Program-made: the position numbers and the translations under genes
Shown here: piece by piece, positions 1-7,350 of the stretch
How the letters are laid out: each line of letters begins with the position of its first letter
How positions within the stretch are numbered: position 1 is the stretch's first letter
Assembly (NCBI GenBank): GCA_029936705.1
Contig: JAPYSD010000042.1
Span: forward strand, 1-12,586
Source of the DNA: Croceicoccus sp.
GTDB lineage: Bacteria; Pseudomonadota; Alphaproteobacteria; Sphingomonadales; Sphingomonadaceae
Direction of reading: 5' to 3'
DNA length: 12,586 nucleotides
Notes under the pieces: model-generated
The model's input: the letters and a program-made list of their open reading frames with translations, nothing else
The model's database searches: none
Told to the model about the DNA's origin: nothing

Positions 1-1
1 G

Positions 2-925
2 AGCTGGGTGTCCGAACGCAACCTCGTCTCCGCCATCTCGAACGCGGGCGGCTTTGGCGTGATCGCCTGCGGCGCGATGACGCCCGAACTGCTCGATGCC
101 GAGATTGCCGCGACGAAGACCATGACCGACAAGCCGTTCGGCGTGAACCTCATCACCATGCACCCGCAGATCATGGAGCTGATCGAGGTGTGCAAGAAGC
201 ACGCCGTCGGCCATGTCGTGCTGGCAGGCGGCCTGCCGCCCAAGGGCAGCGTGGACGCGATCAAGGCGGGCGGAGCCAAGGTCATCTGCTTCGCCCCCAC
301 GCTGGCACTGGCAAAGAAGCTGCTGCGCTCCGGCGCGGACGCCATGGTGATCGAGGGGATGGAGGCCGGCGGCCACATCGGCCCCGTCTCGACCAGCGTG
401 CTGGCGCAGGAATTCCTGCCCGAACTGTCCGCCGACCATCTCGTCTTCGTGGCAGGCGGCATCGGCCGGGGCGAGGCGATCGCGGGCTATCTGGAAATGG
501 GCGCGGCGGGCGTGCAGCTGGGTACGCGCTTCGCCGCCGCGACCGAGAGCATCGCCCACCCCGACTTCAAGAAGGCGTTCTTCCGCGCCGGTGCCCGCGA
601 CGCGGTCGCCAGCGTGCAGGTCGATGCGCGCCTGCCGGTCATCCCCGTGCGCGCGCTGAAGAACAAGGGGACCGAGGCGTTCACCACCAAGCAGCGCGAA
701 GTCGCGGGCCTGCTGGACGGCGAAGGCATCGCCATGTCGGAAGCGCAATTGCAGATCGAGCACTACTGGGCGGGCGCGCTGCGCCGCGCGGTCATCGACG
801 GCGATATCGAAAACGGATCGCTGATGGCGGGCCAGTCGGTCGGCATGGTCAAGCAGGAAGAGCCTGTCGCCACCATCATCACAAGCCTGCTGGACGAGAG
901 CGAGGCCGCGCTGACGCGGCGCTGA
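2..925 (+). CDS. Nitronate monooxygenase-like NAD(P)H-dependent flavin oxidoreductase (5' truncated)
   Basis: The reading frame is open from base 2, so the gene begins before the window. About 307 residues are visible, and the roughly 25-35 N-terminal residues that carry the first FMN-binding loop in this family are missing. A GTG at 8 lies inside the conserved core and is unlikely to be the start. Family motifs seen are the SAISNAGGFGVI segment at the left edge, EGMEAGGHIG (its His is the catalytic-type residue of nitronate monooxygenases), AGGIGRG and GAAGVQLGTRF, the last two being phosphate-binding turns of the FMN TIM barrel. Members oxidise alkyl nitronates to carbonyl compounds plus nitrite; many annotated members have no tested substrate. 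The product is expected to be cytosolic. The gene ends in TGA 83 bp before the next start. The family call is firm; the substrate is not. Confidence 0.88.
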   Translation, partial: SWVSERNLVSAISNAGGFGVIACGAMTPELLDAEIAATKTMTDKPFGVNLITMHPQIMELIEVCKKHAVGHVVLAGGLPPKGSVDAIKAGGAKVICFAPTLALAKKLLRSGADAMVIEGMEAGGHIGPVSTSVLAQEFLPELSADHLVFVAGGIGRGEAIAGYLEMGAAGVQLGTRFAAATESIAHPDFKKAFFRAGARDAVASVQVDARLPVIPVRALKNKGTEAFTTKQREVAGLLDGEGIAMSEAQLQIEHYWAGALRRAVIDGDIENGSLMAGQSVGMVKQEEPVATIITSLLDESEAALTRR

Positions 926-946
926 CGCCCTTGCCCATCTGGGCGG

Positions 947-974
947 TTGCGTCCGCCCTGCCAGCGCCTATCCT
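947..974 (+). promoter_or_regulatory. Candidate promoter for the dienelactone hydrolase gene
   Basis: TTGCGT (947-952) and TATCCT (969-974) are separated by 16 bp. They would place the transcription start near 981, giving a leader of about 27 nt that contains the AAGGAG ribosome site. The boxes are only moderate matches to sigma-70 consensus, so readthrough from the upstream gene is the alternative. Confidence 0.3.
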
Positions 975-994
975 CACGGCCCGACGGGTGATGT

Positions 995-1000
995 AAGGAG
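995..1000 (+). promoter_or_regulatory. Ribosome binding site that decides the start of the dienelactone hydrolase
   Basis: AAGGAG ends at 1000. The first in-frame ATG (1002) is only 1 nt away, too close for initiation, while the next ATG (1008) is 7 nt away, which is optimal. The start is therefore placed at 1008, giving a protein that begins MCDQ. Confidence 0.7.
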
Positions 1001-1007
1001 AATGCCG

Positions 1008-1904
1008 ATGTGCGACCAACGCCAGCTTGCCGAAATGGCGAAGACGTCAGGCGCGATGAACCGCCGCAATTTCACCGCCATGGGCGGCGCGGCGCTGCTG
1101 GCGGGCTGCGCATCGCCGAACGAAGGCGCCAACGCGCAAGAGACTGCGGCGTCCGGTCCGGGCGCCGCATCGGGTGTCACGCGGACCGAGGTGTCGATAC
1201 CGACCCCTGCCGGAACCGCCGACGCGACCTTCTATCACCCGGCCGATGGCAAGCACCCCGCCATCATCATGTGGCCCGACATCGCGGGCGTGCGCCCCGC
1301 CTCGCAGCAGATGGCCGAGCGGCTTGCGGGCGAAGGCTATGCGGTGCTGCACCCCAATCCCTATTACCGCTCGGTCAAGGGCCAGCAGTTCGCCGATTTC
1401 GCCAGCTTCATGAACGAGGAGGGCTTTTCCAAGGTCGGCCCCTGGCGCGAGCAGAACACGCCGCAAGCGGTGATGGCCGACAGCAAGGCGTTCGTCGCCT
1501 GGCTCGACGCGCAGGACGCGGTCGACACCGCACGCGGCATCGGCGCGAACGGCCACTGCATGACCGGATCGTGGACCTTCTACGCCGCCGCCGCGGTGCC
1601 CTCGCGCGTGAAGGCCGCGGCCTCGATGCACGGCGGCGGGCTGGTCACCGATTCCCCGCAGAGCCCGCACCGGATCATGCAGGCGGGCACGTCCTACCTC
1701 ATCGCGATCTCGCAGGACGATGACGCGAAACAGCCCGGCGCCAAGGACGCCCTGCGCGCAGCCGCGAACGAGGTCGGCGCGAAGGCCGAGATCATCGTCT
1801 ATCCCGCCGACCACGGCTGGACCGTGCTCGACAGCCCTTCCTACGACCGGGCCGAGGCGGAAAAGGCGTGGGCGCAGATGATGCAGCTATTCGCCGGGTT
1901 GTAA
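1008..1904 (+). CDS. Dienelactone hydrolase family protein with Tat/lipoprotein-type signal
   Basis: This is a 298-aa alpha/beta hydrolase. The nucleophile elbow GHCMTGS places Cys184 where dienelactone hydrolases use Cys rather than Ser. An Asp in the QDDD stretch (237-239) and His269 in PADHGW complete a likely triad. The MWPDIAGVRP segment (88-97) matches the usual oxyanion-side strand. The N-terminus has MCDQRQ, then a twin-arginine motif NRRNF (Arg19-Arg20), a short hydrophobic stretch, and LLAGC with Cys34 as a lipobox cysteine. This suggests Tat-dependent export and possibly lipid anchoring. Known members open dienelactones in chloroaromatic breakdown; others are general carboxylesterases, so the substrate here is unknown. 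The start was chosen from the AAGGAG spacing. It shares direction with the upstream flavin oxidoreductase but no functional link is evident. Confidence 0.88.
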   Translation: MCDQRQLAEMAKTSGAMNRRNFTAMGGAALLAGCASPNEGANAQETAASGPGAASGVTRTEVSIPTPAGTADATFYHPADGKHPAIIMWPDIAGVRPASQQMAERLAGEGYAVLHPNPYYRSVKGQQFADFASFMNEEGFSKVGPWREQNTPQAVMADSKAFVAWLDAQDAVDTARGIGANGHCMTGSWTFYAAAAVPSRVKAAASMHGGGLVTDSPQSPHRIMQAGTSYLIAISQDDDAKQPGAKDALRAAANEVGAKAEIIVYPADHGWTVLDSPSYDRAEAEKAWAQMMQLFAGL

Positions 1905-1974
1905 GGCCAGCGAGCGGAGCGGGGCGCGGCATGCATTGAGGTTTAGGCGGGCCGGGCGCCGGAGACGGTCGCGC

Positions 1975-2217
1975 TCAGCGGCCATGCTCGCTGATGCGCA
2001 CGATTGCCGGGTCCCGGCACTCGCGTTTCGCGGTTCGAATGTCCCGAAACCGCTTGAGCGCGAGGATAAGGAACAGGCCACCCCCACCCAGACCCAGCCC
2101 AAGCCGGGTGGCATCACCGTCTGTAAAGCCCCGGTAGGCATACCAGACCATACCGGCGGCAAGCAGAAGCATCGCCCATGGGTAAAGACCGAGCCTGTCG
2201 GTGTAGGCCGTCTTCAT
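1975..2217 (-). CDS. Small two-helix membrane protein, unrecognised
   Basis: This is an 80-aa protein starting MKTAYTDR, with two predicted membrane segments (about residues 11-29 and 38-55). The second segment is very glycine-rich (LGLGLGGGG). A basic cytoplasmic-type tail follows, containing KRFRDIRTAKRE. I do not recognise a family. The ATG at 2217 has a GGAG 5 nt upstream, which favours it over a longer in-frame start at 2289 whose extra 24 residues look like translated leader. The neighbour upstream on the same strand is the DUF1772 gene, 103 bp away, so co-transcription is possible. No catalytic motif is visible. Confidence 0.6.
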   Translation of the reverse strand: MKTAYTDRLGLYPWAMLLLAAGMVWYAYRGFTDGDATRLGLGLGGGGLFLILALKRFRDIRTAKRECRDPAIVRISEHGR

Positions 2218-2289
2218 GCGCGCTCCATTGCCATTCCGCAGCCTAGCCTTGGGGGACTCGATCCGGCACTTGAGCACGAGCAGGCCCAT

Positions 2290-2303
2290 ATCCGCAATCG
2301 GAT
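2290..2303. repeat. Short perfect inverted repeat between the two small membrane-protein genes
   Basis: ATCCG and CGGAT flank a 4-nt loop (CAAT). The element lies about 17 bp after the DUF1772 stop, reading the minus strand. It could be a weak stem-loop in the intercistronic RNA. There is no T-run, so it is not a classic intrinsic terminator. Confidence 0.35.
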
Positions 2304-2320
2304 CGCACCCGGCCAGCCCC

Positions 2321-2755
2321 TCACCTCGCCAGCGCCCACGCGAACAGCACGACCGCGCCCGCGCCCAGTGCGCCCCTGACGGCGTGCTGCCTGCCCCACT
2401 GGACCAGCATCGCGCGGCTTTCGGCGCCGGCCTGCCCCTCTGCCAAGGCCATCAGGCGCTTGTTGTCCCGCATCATCACGATCAGCGTGAACGGCCAGTT
2501 GGCCAGCAGCACGATGCTCCCGGCGAACCAGTGCCAGTCGCCCAGGACTGCCCCCGTGATCAGGCCCGCCGCGCCGCCCGCGACCGCCAGGCCGGACTGG
2601 ATCGGCAGCGCCCGCCGGTAACTGGGCTGCCACTGCGCCAGCAGCGGCCCGTCGGGCAGGGCAAGGCGGGCGGGATGCTCGACCAGGCTGATATAGAGCG
2701 CCGCGCCCGTGAACAGCGCGGCACAGACCAGGGCGGCGATGGCGATAAGATGCAT
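2321..2755 (-). CDS. DUF1772 (anthrone oxygenase-like) membrane protein
   Basis: This 144-aa protein has about four membrane segments (roughly 3-24, 53-71, 76-95 and 126-142). It carries landmarks I associate with DUF1772: TGAALYISLVEHPARL near the N-terminus, QPSYRRALPIQ at 43-53, and NWPFTLIVMMRDNKRLM at 86-102. The family is named for fungal anthrone oxygenases, but bacterial members are mostly uncharacterised, so no reaction is assigned. The ATG at 2755 is chosen because a GAGGA sits about 8 nt upstream and the hydrophobic first helix begins there; an in-frame start at 2812 would add a non-hydrophobic leader. It is the first gene of a minus-strand unit, preceded by about 209 bp of non-coding sequence. 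Confidence 0.75.
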   Translation of the reverse strand: MHLIAIAALVCAALFTGAALYISLVEHPARLALPDGPLLAQWQPSYRRALPIQSGLAVAGGAAGLITGAVLGDWHWFAGSIVLLANWPFTLIVMMRDNKRLMALAEGQAGAESRAMLVQWGRQHAVRGALGAGAVVLFAWALAR

Positions 2756-2899
2756 CGAAGGTTCCTCGGCATTGGCCGGGACGGCGCGAAACCCACACGA
2801 GCGCCATCCCAAGCACGTTGGAAAGACGCCGTGGCAGGGAAGAACCCGGTGGACGGGCGCAGGAACTACCGACCTGCAACTCTATTTTCGGCAAGGCCC

Positions 2900-2928
2900 A
2901 GCCTAGTGGTCGGCGCGGCGAATTGCAA
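2900..2928 (-). promoter_or_regulatory. Weak candidate promoter for the DUF1772 gene
   Basis: On the minus strand, TTGCAA (2928-2923) and TAGGCT (2905-2900) are separated by 17 bp. They fall in the 209-bp gap (2756-2964) between pgeF and the DUF1772 gene. The -10 match is poor. The gap also holds a 10-bp direct repeat, GGCCCAGCCT, at 2895-2904 and 2956-2965. I see no gene in this gap. Confidence 0.22.
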
Positions 2929-2964
2929 CGCGCGCGTGGCATGACGGAACGCGCCGGCCCAGCC

Positions 2965-3726
2965 TCAGCCGCCCAGCCCGATCAGGCTGATCTGCCGTCC
3001 ATAGGCATCCTCGCCCGCCAGGGTCGCGCGGCGATAGGAGAAGAAGCGCTCGCCCTGCGCCAGCGTGTCGTGCCCGGTGATCGCCACCGTCCCGATCCCC
3101 GCCGCCGCCAGCCGCGCCGCGACATAGCCGGCCAGGTCGAATTGCTGGTGGCCGGGCCTGCCGGGCTTGAAGAAATGCTCGTTCGCGGGATCGTCCTGGC
3201 AGAACCGGGCCAGGAAACCGTCATCCACCTCGTAGCTGGCCTGCGCGATGCAGGGGCCGACCGCGGCGGCGATGCGGGCGCGGTCCGCGCTCAGTTCCTC
3301 CATCGCGGCGACGACGGCATCGGTGACGCCGCCAAGCGCGCCCTTCCACCCCGCGTGGGCCGCGCCCACCACGCCCGCCTGCCGGTCGGCCAGCAGCACC
3401 GGCGCGCAATCGGCGGTCAATATGCCCAGCAGCACGCCGGGGCGGTCCGTCACCATCGCATCGGCATGGGGCCGCTCGTCCAGCGGCCAGGGCGCGGTGA
3501 CGGGCACGCATAGCGCCGAATGCACCTGGTACACCGTCGCCAGTTCCGCATGCGGCAGCACCGCGTCCGCCGCGATGCGCCGGTTGCGTTCGACCAGCGC
3601 GGGATCGTCGGGCGACCCCGTGCCGACATTCAGCGAGGCATAGGGCCCGCGCGAAACCCCGCCGCGCCGTCCCAGGAAGCCGTGCGGCACGCCCGCCAGC
3701 GGGGCGGCGGTGATGATATCAGGCAC
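2965..3726 (-). CDS. pgeF: YfiH/LACC1-family protein (purine nucleoside phosphorylase / polyphenol oxidase type)
   Basis: This is a 253-aa protein matching the single-domain YfiH/DUF152 family. Metal and active-site landmarks are QVHS (His69), LTADCAPV (Cys107) and GAAHAGWKG (His124), the conserved His-Cys-His set. The C-terminal FFSYRRATLAG and GRQISLIGL segments also fit. Family members, including human FAMIN/LACC1, act on adenosine, inosine and related nucleosides; the older name is polyphenol oxidase or laccase-like. In Escherichia coli a YfiH role in peptidoglycan precursor editing has been proposed. The start is GTG at 3726, overlapping the pepN stop by 8 bp and lacking a good ribosome site, which suggests translational coupling. 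No ATG lies near the expected N-terminus. Confidence 0.9.
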   Translation of the reverse strand: MPDIITAAPLAGVPHGFLGRRGGVSRGPYASLNVGTGSPDDPALVERNRRIAADAVLPHAELATVYQVHSALCVPVTAPWPLDERPHADAMVTDRPGVLLGILTADCAPVLLADRQAGVVGAAHAGWKGALGGVTDAVVAAMEELSADRARIAAAVGPCIAQASYEVDDGFLARFCQDDPANEHFFKPGRPGHQQFDLAGYVAARLAAAGIGTVAITGHDTLAQGERFFSYRRATLAGEDAYGRQISLIGLGG

Positions 3727-6376
3727 TCGCGTCGAGGCTCTTGGTCACTTGCTCGCGCACGTCCTTGGACAGGCTCTTGGCCGCGGCGATACGCGCCAGC
3801 TCGTCACGCATCATCGCGGCGCGCACCGGCTCGATCTTGCGCCAGCGGCCCAGCCACGGCACGAAGCGCGCCGCCGTCTGCGGATTGATCGCATCCAGCT
3901 TGAGCACGAGGTCGGCGATCATGCGATAGCCTCGCCCGCTGTCGTCGTGGAACGCGAACGGATTGCCCGCCATCGTCATGTAGAGCGCGCGCACCCGGTT
4001 GGGGTTCTTCATGGTGAAATCGGCATGGCCCGCCAGCGCCTCGACCGCGTCCAGCACGTCGCTGCGCAGCGCGCTTGCCTGGATGGCGAACCATTTGTCG
4101 ATTACCAGCGCATTGTTTGCATAGCGGTCGTGGAAATCGGCCAGCAGCTCGCCGCGCGCGGGCACGTCCAGCCCCGACATCACCGCCAGCGCGCCTTGCC
4201 GGTCGGTCATGTTGTCCGCCCCGCGATATTGCGCCTCGGCCCGGCGGGCGGTCTCCGCCTCGTCCGCGGCGGCCAGCAGGATCAACGCCTGCGTCTTCAC
4301 CTTGCGCGCACCGCGGCTTGGCGCATCCAGCGAATATGCGACCGTCGATGCGCGGTCGTGCAGCGCGGTCAGCCGCTCGCGCAGGCGCGTGCCCAGATAG
4401 GCCTTCAGCCGCTCGCGCGCCTGGTGCAGCGCGACCGGATCGGCGGGGGCGGCTAGCTCGATCAGGAAATTGATCGCGGGCAGCATCAGCAGTTCGCCGC
4501 GCATCATGTCGTCGATACCCGCATCGTCGATCACCGCGCCCATCGCCTCGGCAATGGCGGCGCGGCGCGCCTCGTTCGGGCCGACGTCGATCGCGCCTAG
4601 CAATTCGCGGGTAACAAGCTGCTGCAGCGCCTCGTACCGGGCAAAGCTGTCGTCGTCCTTCGCGGCCAGGAACTTGAGGTCGGCGTCGCTGGTCCGCGTG
4701 TCCAGCTGGATCGGCGCGGAAAAGCCGCGATTGGCCGACAGCACCGGCGCCTGCGCGAACCCGTCAAAGGAAAAGCTCTCGCGCGCCTTGGTGATCTCCA
4801 GCGTCTGCTCGCCCTGGTGCGTGCCGGTGGCGCGGCCGAACAGCGCGATCTTCAGCGGGATCGGCATCGGCTTCTTGGAAGGCTGGCCGGGGGTGGCGGG
4901 CACCTCCTGCCTGACGTCCAGCGTCACCGTGCCGCTGCCCTCGTCGTGGCTCGTCTCGATGCTCACGCGCGGCGTGCCAGCCTGCTCGTACCACAGGCGG
5001 AACTGCGAAAGGTCGAGCCCGGCGCCGTCCTCCATCGCCTTGATGAAATCCTCGCAGGTCGCGGCCTCGCCGTCATGGCGCTCGAAATACAGGTCGCTGC
5101 CCTTCCGGAACGCATCCGGCCCCGCCATCGTGCGCATCATGCGGATGACTTCCGCGCCCTTGTTATAGACGGTCGCGGTATAGAAATTGCTGATTTCCTG
5201 ATAGGAATCGGGGCGGATCGGATGCGCCAGCGGGCCCGAATCCTCGGGGAACTGGGCGGCGCGCAGGATGCGCACGTCCTCGATCCGCTTCACCGCCTCG
5301 CTGCCCATGTCCGCGCTGAACATCTGGTCGCGCAGCACGGTGAAACCCTCTTTCAGGCTCAGCTGGAACCAGTCGCGGCAGGTCACGCGATTGCCCGACC
5401 AGTTGTGGAAATACTCGTGCCCCACCACGCCCTCGACCGCGTCGAAATCGCCGTCGGTGGCGGTATCGGGGTCGGCCAGGATATAGCGCGTGTTGAAGAT
5501 GTTGAGGCCCTTGTTCTCCATCGCGCCCATGTTGAAATCGCTGACCGCGACGATGTTGAACGTGTCGAGGTCGTATTCGCGCCCGAACACCTCCTCGTCC
5601 CATTTCATCGAATTGATCAGGCTGCGCATCGCGTGCTCGGTCCGGTCCTCGTCGCCGGGGCGGACCCACACGCCAAGATCGACCTTGCGCCCGGTCATGG
5701 TGGTAAAGCTGTCCTTGCGCGCCACCAGGTCGCCCGCGACCAGCGCGAACAGGTATGACGGCTTGGGCCACGGATCGGTCCATTCCGCCCAATGCGTGCC
5801 GTCGTCGTTCTCTCCGCCGCCGGTGCGATCACCGTTCGACAGCAGGACCGGGAACGCCTTGCGGTCGCCCGTCATCCGCACGGTATAGCGCGACAGCACG
5901 TCGGGCCGGTCGGGGAAGAACATGATGCGGCGGAACCCTTCCGCCTCGCACTGGGTGCACAGCATGCCGTTCGAGGCGTAAAGCCCCATCAGCTGGCTGT
6001 TGGTCGCGGGGTGCAGGTGCGTCTCGATCGTCACCTCGTGGGCGCCGCCGGGCAGCGGCAGCAGCAGGTTCGAACCGCTCATGCTCCAGCCCTCGGCGGG
6101 CTTGCCGTCGACCATCAGGTCCATCACCGCCAGGTTGTCGCCGCACAGGTGCAGCGTCTGGTCGCGCGCCGCATCGGGATTCTGCCGCACGGTCAGCGTG
6201 GCGCGCACCTTGGTCAGCTCGATCCCCAGCTCGAACTCAAGCGCGATGGCGGGCACCAGCCACGCCGGGGGCGTGTAATCGAGCCTGCGGATCGTGTCGG
6301 GCGCCGAAGGCTCGGGCGCCGCGTCGGCGAGTTCGGGGTTGCCGGGAATGCTGGTGGGGTTGCGCGCAATATCCAT
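3719..6376 (-). CDS. pepN: Aminopeptidase N (M1 family zinc metallopeptidase)
   Basis: This 885-aa protein has the length and layout of bacterial PepN. It has an N-terminal beta-saddle domain, the substrate-anchoring GAMEN motif (284-288), and the zinc site HEYFH (320-324) followed after 18 residues by Glu343 in SLKEG. The catalytic Tyr404 lies in the VYNKGAEVIRM segment, and a long helical C-terminal domain follows. It removes N-terminal residues from peptides in the cytosol, mainly in peptide turnover. About 25 Pro/Ala-rich residues precede the part that aligns with E. coli PepN. The ATG at 6376 has no Shine-Dalgarno; a promoter-like pair just upstream suggests leaderless translation. pgeF follows with an 8-bp overlap, so the two are probably one operon. 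Confidence 0.97.
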   Translation of the reverse strand: MDIARNPTSIPGNPELADAAPEPSAPDTIRRLDYTPPAWLVPAIALEFELGIELTKVRATLTVRQNPDAARDQTLHLCGDNLAVMDLMVDGKPAEGWSMSGSNLLLPLPGGAHEVTIETHLHPATNSQLMGLYASNGMLCTQCEAEGFRRIMFFPDRPDVLSRYTVRMTGDRKAFPVLLSNGDRTGGGENDDGTHWAEWTDPWPKPSYLFALVAGDLVARKDSFTTMTGRKVDLGVWVRPGDEDRTEHAMRSLINSMKWDEEVFGREYDLDTFNIVAVSDFNMGAMENKGLNIFNTRYILADPDTATDGDFDAVEGVVGHEYFHNWSGNRVTCRDWFQLSLKEGFTVLRDQMFSADMGSEAVKRIEDVRILRAAQFPEDSGPLAHPIRPDSYQEISNFYTATVYNKGAEVIRMMRTMAGPDAFRKGSDLYFERHDGEAATCEDFIKAMEDGAGLDLSQFRLWYEQAGTPRVSIETSHDEGSGTVTLDVRQEVPATPGQPSKKPMPIPLKIALFGRATGTHQGEQTLEITKARESFSFDGFAQAPVLSANRGFSAPIQLDTRTSDADLKFLAAKDDDSFARYEALQQLVTRELLGAIDVGPNEARRAAIAEAMGAVIDDAGIDDMMRGELLMLPAINFLIELAAPADPVALHQARERLKAYLGTRLRERLTALHDRASTVAYSLDAPSRGARKVKTQALILLAAADEAETARRAEAQYRGADNMTDRQGALAVMSGLDVPARGELLADFHDRYANNALVIDKWFAIQASALRSDVLDAVEALAGHADFTMKNPNRVRALYMTMAGNPFAFHDDSGRGYRMIADLVLKLDAINPQTAARFVPWLGRWRKIEPVRAAMMRDELARIAAAKSLSKDVREQVTKSLDASA

Positions 6377-6383
6377 AGTGGGT

Positions 6384-6413
6384 GTTAAATGCGGTTTGCG
6401 GCGGGTTTCTCAA
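6384..6413 (-). promoter_or_regulatory. Candidate pepN promoter placing the transcript start at the ATG
   Basis: On the minus strand, TTGAGA (6413-6408) and TTTAAC (6389-6384) are 18 bp apart. Only 7 nt lie between the -10 box and the pepN ATG, so transcription would begin at or next to the A of the start codon. This agrees with the absence of a ribosome site. This is an AT-richer patch in an otherwise GC-rich intergenic region. Confidence 0.45.
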
Positions 6414-6429
6414 GCCCAATCTGCCCCCG

Positions 6430-6471
6430 CGGCGGGCGAAGCGCGGATTTTTTGCGCCCTTTCGCCCGCCG
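6430..6471. repeat. Perfect inverted repeat, 11-bp arms, in the pepN/SDR divergent region
   Basis: The arms CGGCGGGCGAA (6430-6440) and TTCGCCCGCCG (6461-6471) are exact reverse complements. They flank a 20-nt centre that itself holds a GCGC/GCGC pair around a six-T run. It sits upstream of both divergent genes, so it is not a terminator for either annotated gene. It could be a regulator site or a leader hairpin for the SDR gene. The whole 6377-6510 gap holds this repeat, the pepN promoter candidate and no gene. Confidence 0.7.
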
Positions 6472-6510
6472 GCCCTGTGCGGCGGGGTCCGGCGGTCCTA
6501 GTTATGGCGG

Positions 6511-7350
6511 ATGCGATTACTGATCTTCGGGCTCGGCTATACGGCGAAACATGTGGCGGCATGGGCAGAACCGCATGGCTGGGCGGTAGAGGCGACGGGC
6601 CGCGACGGCACGCTGGATTTCGCCGATGGTGACGCAGTGCGTTTCGCGCTGGACGGGACGGACGCGGTGCTGTCCTCGGTCCCGCCCGACCGGCAGTCGG
6701 GGGCCGATCCGGTGCTGGCGGCCTATGGCGCGGATCTGGCGCGCTTCGGCGGCTGGACCGGCTATCTCTCCTCCACCGGCGTCTATGGCGACGCGGGCGG
6801 GGCATGGGTGGACGAGAGCGCGCCGACCGGCACCGGCCGCCGCTCCGCCCGCAGCGAGGCGGACGAGGCTTGGCTGAACATGGGCGCGCGCGTATTCCGC
6901 TTGCCGGGCATCTACGGCCCTGGCCGCAGTGCGCTCGACCGCGTGCGCGAGGGGCGCGCCAATCGCATCGACATTCCGGGCCAGGTCTTCAGCCGCGTGC
7001 ATGTCGAGGATATCGCCGACGGCGTCGTGCGCGCACTGCGCGAGGATGCACCGCCGGGCGCCTACAATTTGTCCGACGACCTGCCCTGCCCGCAGAACGA
7101 CGTGATCGAGGAAGCCTGCCGCCTGCTGAACGCCGAACCCCCGCCGCTGCAGACGCTGGAAGAGGCCGACCTGTCCCCCATGGCGCGCGGTTTCTACGCG
7201 GAGAACCGGCGGGTCGCGAACCTGAAGGCGAAACGCGTGCTGGGCTGGCAGCCGCGCTACCCGACCTACCGCGAGGGGCTAGTCGCCTGCCTTCGGGTCG
7301 ATATCGCGGCCGGTGACCCGTCCCGCCTCGCGGATCGAGGTCTCGGCTGA
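6511..7350 (+). CDS. YeeZ-like NAD(P)-binding SDR family protein (epimerase/dehydratase type)
   Basis: This is a 279-aa atypical short-chain dehydrogenase. The N-terminal Rossmann turn is FGLGYTAKHV (G7 and G9), followed by EATGR at the end of beta-2 (27-31). The segment YLSSTGVYGD (85-94) is the hallmark of YeeZ-like proteins, and RVFRLPGIYGPGRSALD (127-143) and RVHVEDIAD (162-170) fit the extended-SDR fold. WQPRYPTYREGL (246-257) is where the conserved part ends. The catalytic YxxxK is not present in classic form (Tyr92 is not followed by Lys96), so activity is uncertain and no substrate is known. The ATG at 6511 has no strong ribosome site. The last 23 codons overlap the convergent transporter gene by 72 bp and encode a non-conserved tail. 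Confidence 0.85.
   Translation: MRLLIFGLGYTAKHVAAWAEPHGWAVEATGRDGTLDFADGDAVRFALDGTDAVLSSVPPDRQSGADPVLAAYGADLARFGGWTGYLSSTGVYGDAGGAWVDESAPTGTGRRSARSEADEAWLNMGARVFRLPGIYGPGRSALDRVREGRANRIDIPGQVFSRVHVEDIADGVVRALREDAPPGAYNLSDDLPCPQNDVIEEACRLLNAEPPPLQTLEEADLSPMARGFYAENRRVANLKAKRVLGWQPRYPTYREGLVACLRVDIAAGDPSRLADRGLG

Noticed and set aside
933..944. GCCCATCTGGGC palindrome after the nitronate monooxygenase gene as a terminator
   Set aside because: It has only four usable base pairs with a four-base loop and no T-run; too weak to call.
2214..2944. Two 242-aa open frames on opposite strands across the DUF1772 gene and its upstream gap
   Set aside because: Both are Arg/Pro rich and lack motifs. The DUF1772 frame explains the coding signal with hydrophobic helices and a ribosome site.
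2895..2965. 10-bp direct repeat GGCCCAGCCT in the pgeF-DUF1772 gap
   Set aside because: It has two copies only, 61 bp apart, and is GC-rich; one copy runs into the pgeF stop codon. Chance is the simplest explanation.
4817..5758. 313-aa plus-strand open frame inside pepN
   Set aside because: It is antisense to the conserved PepN catalytic domain, with shadow-type composition and no ribosome site or domain.
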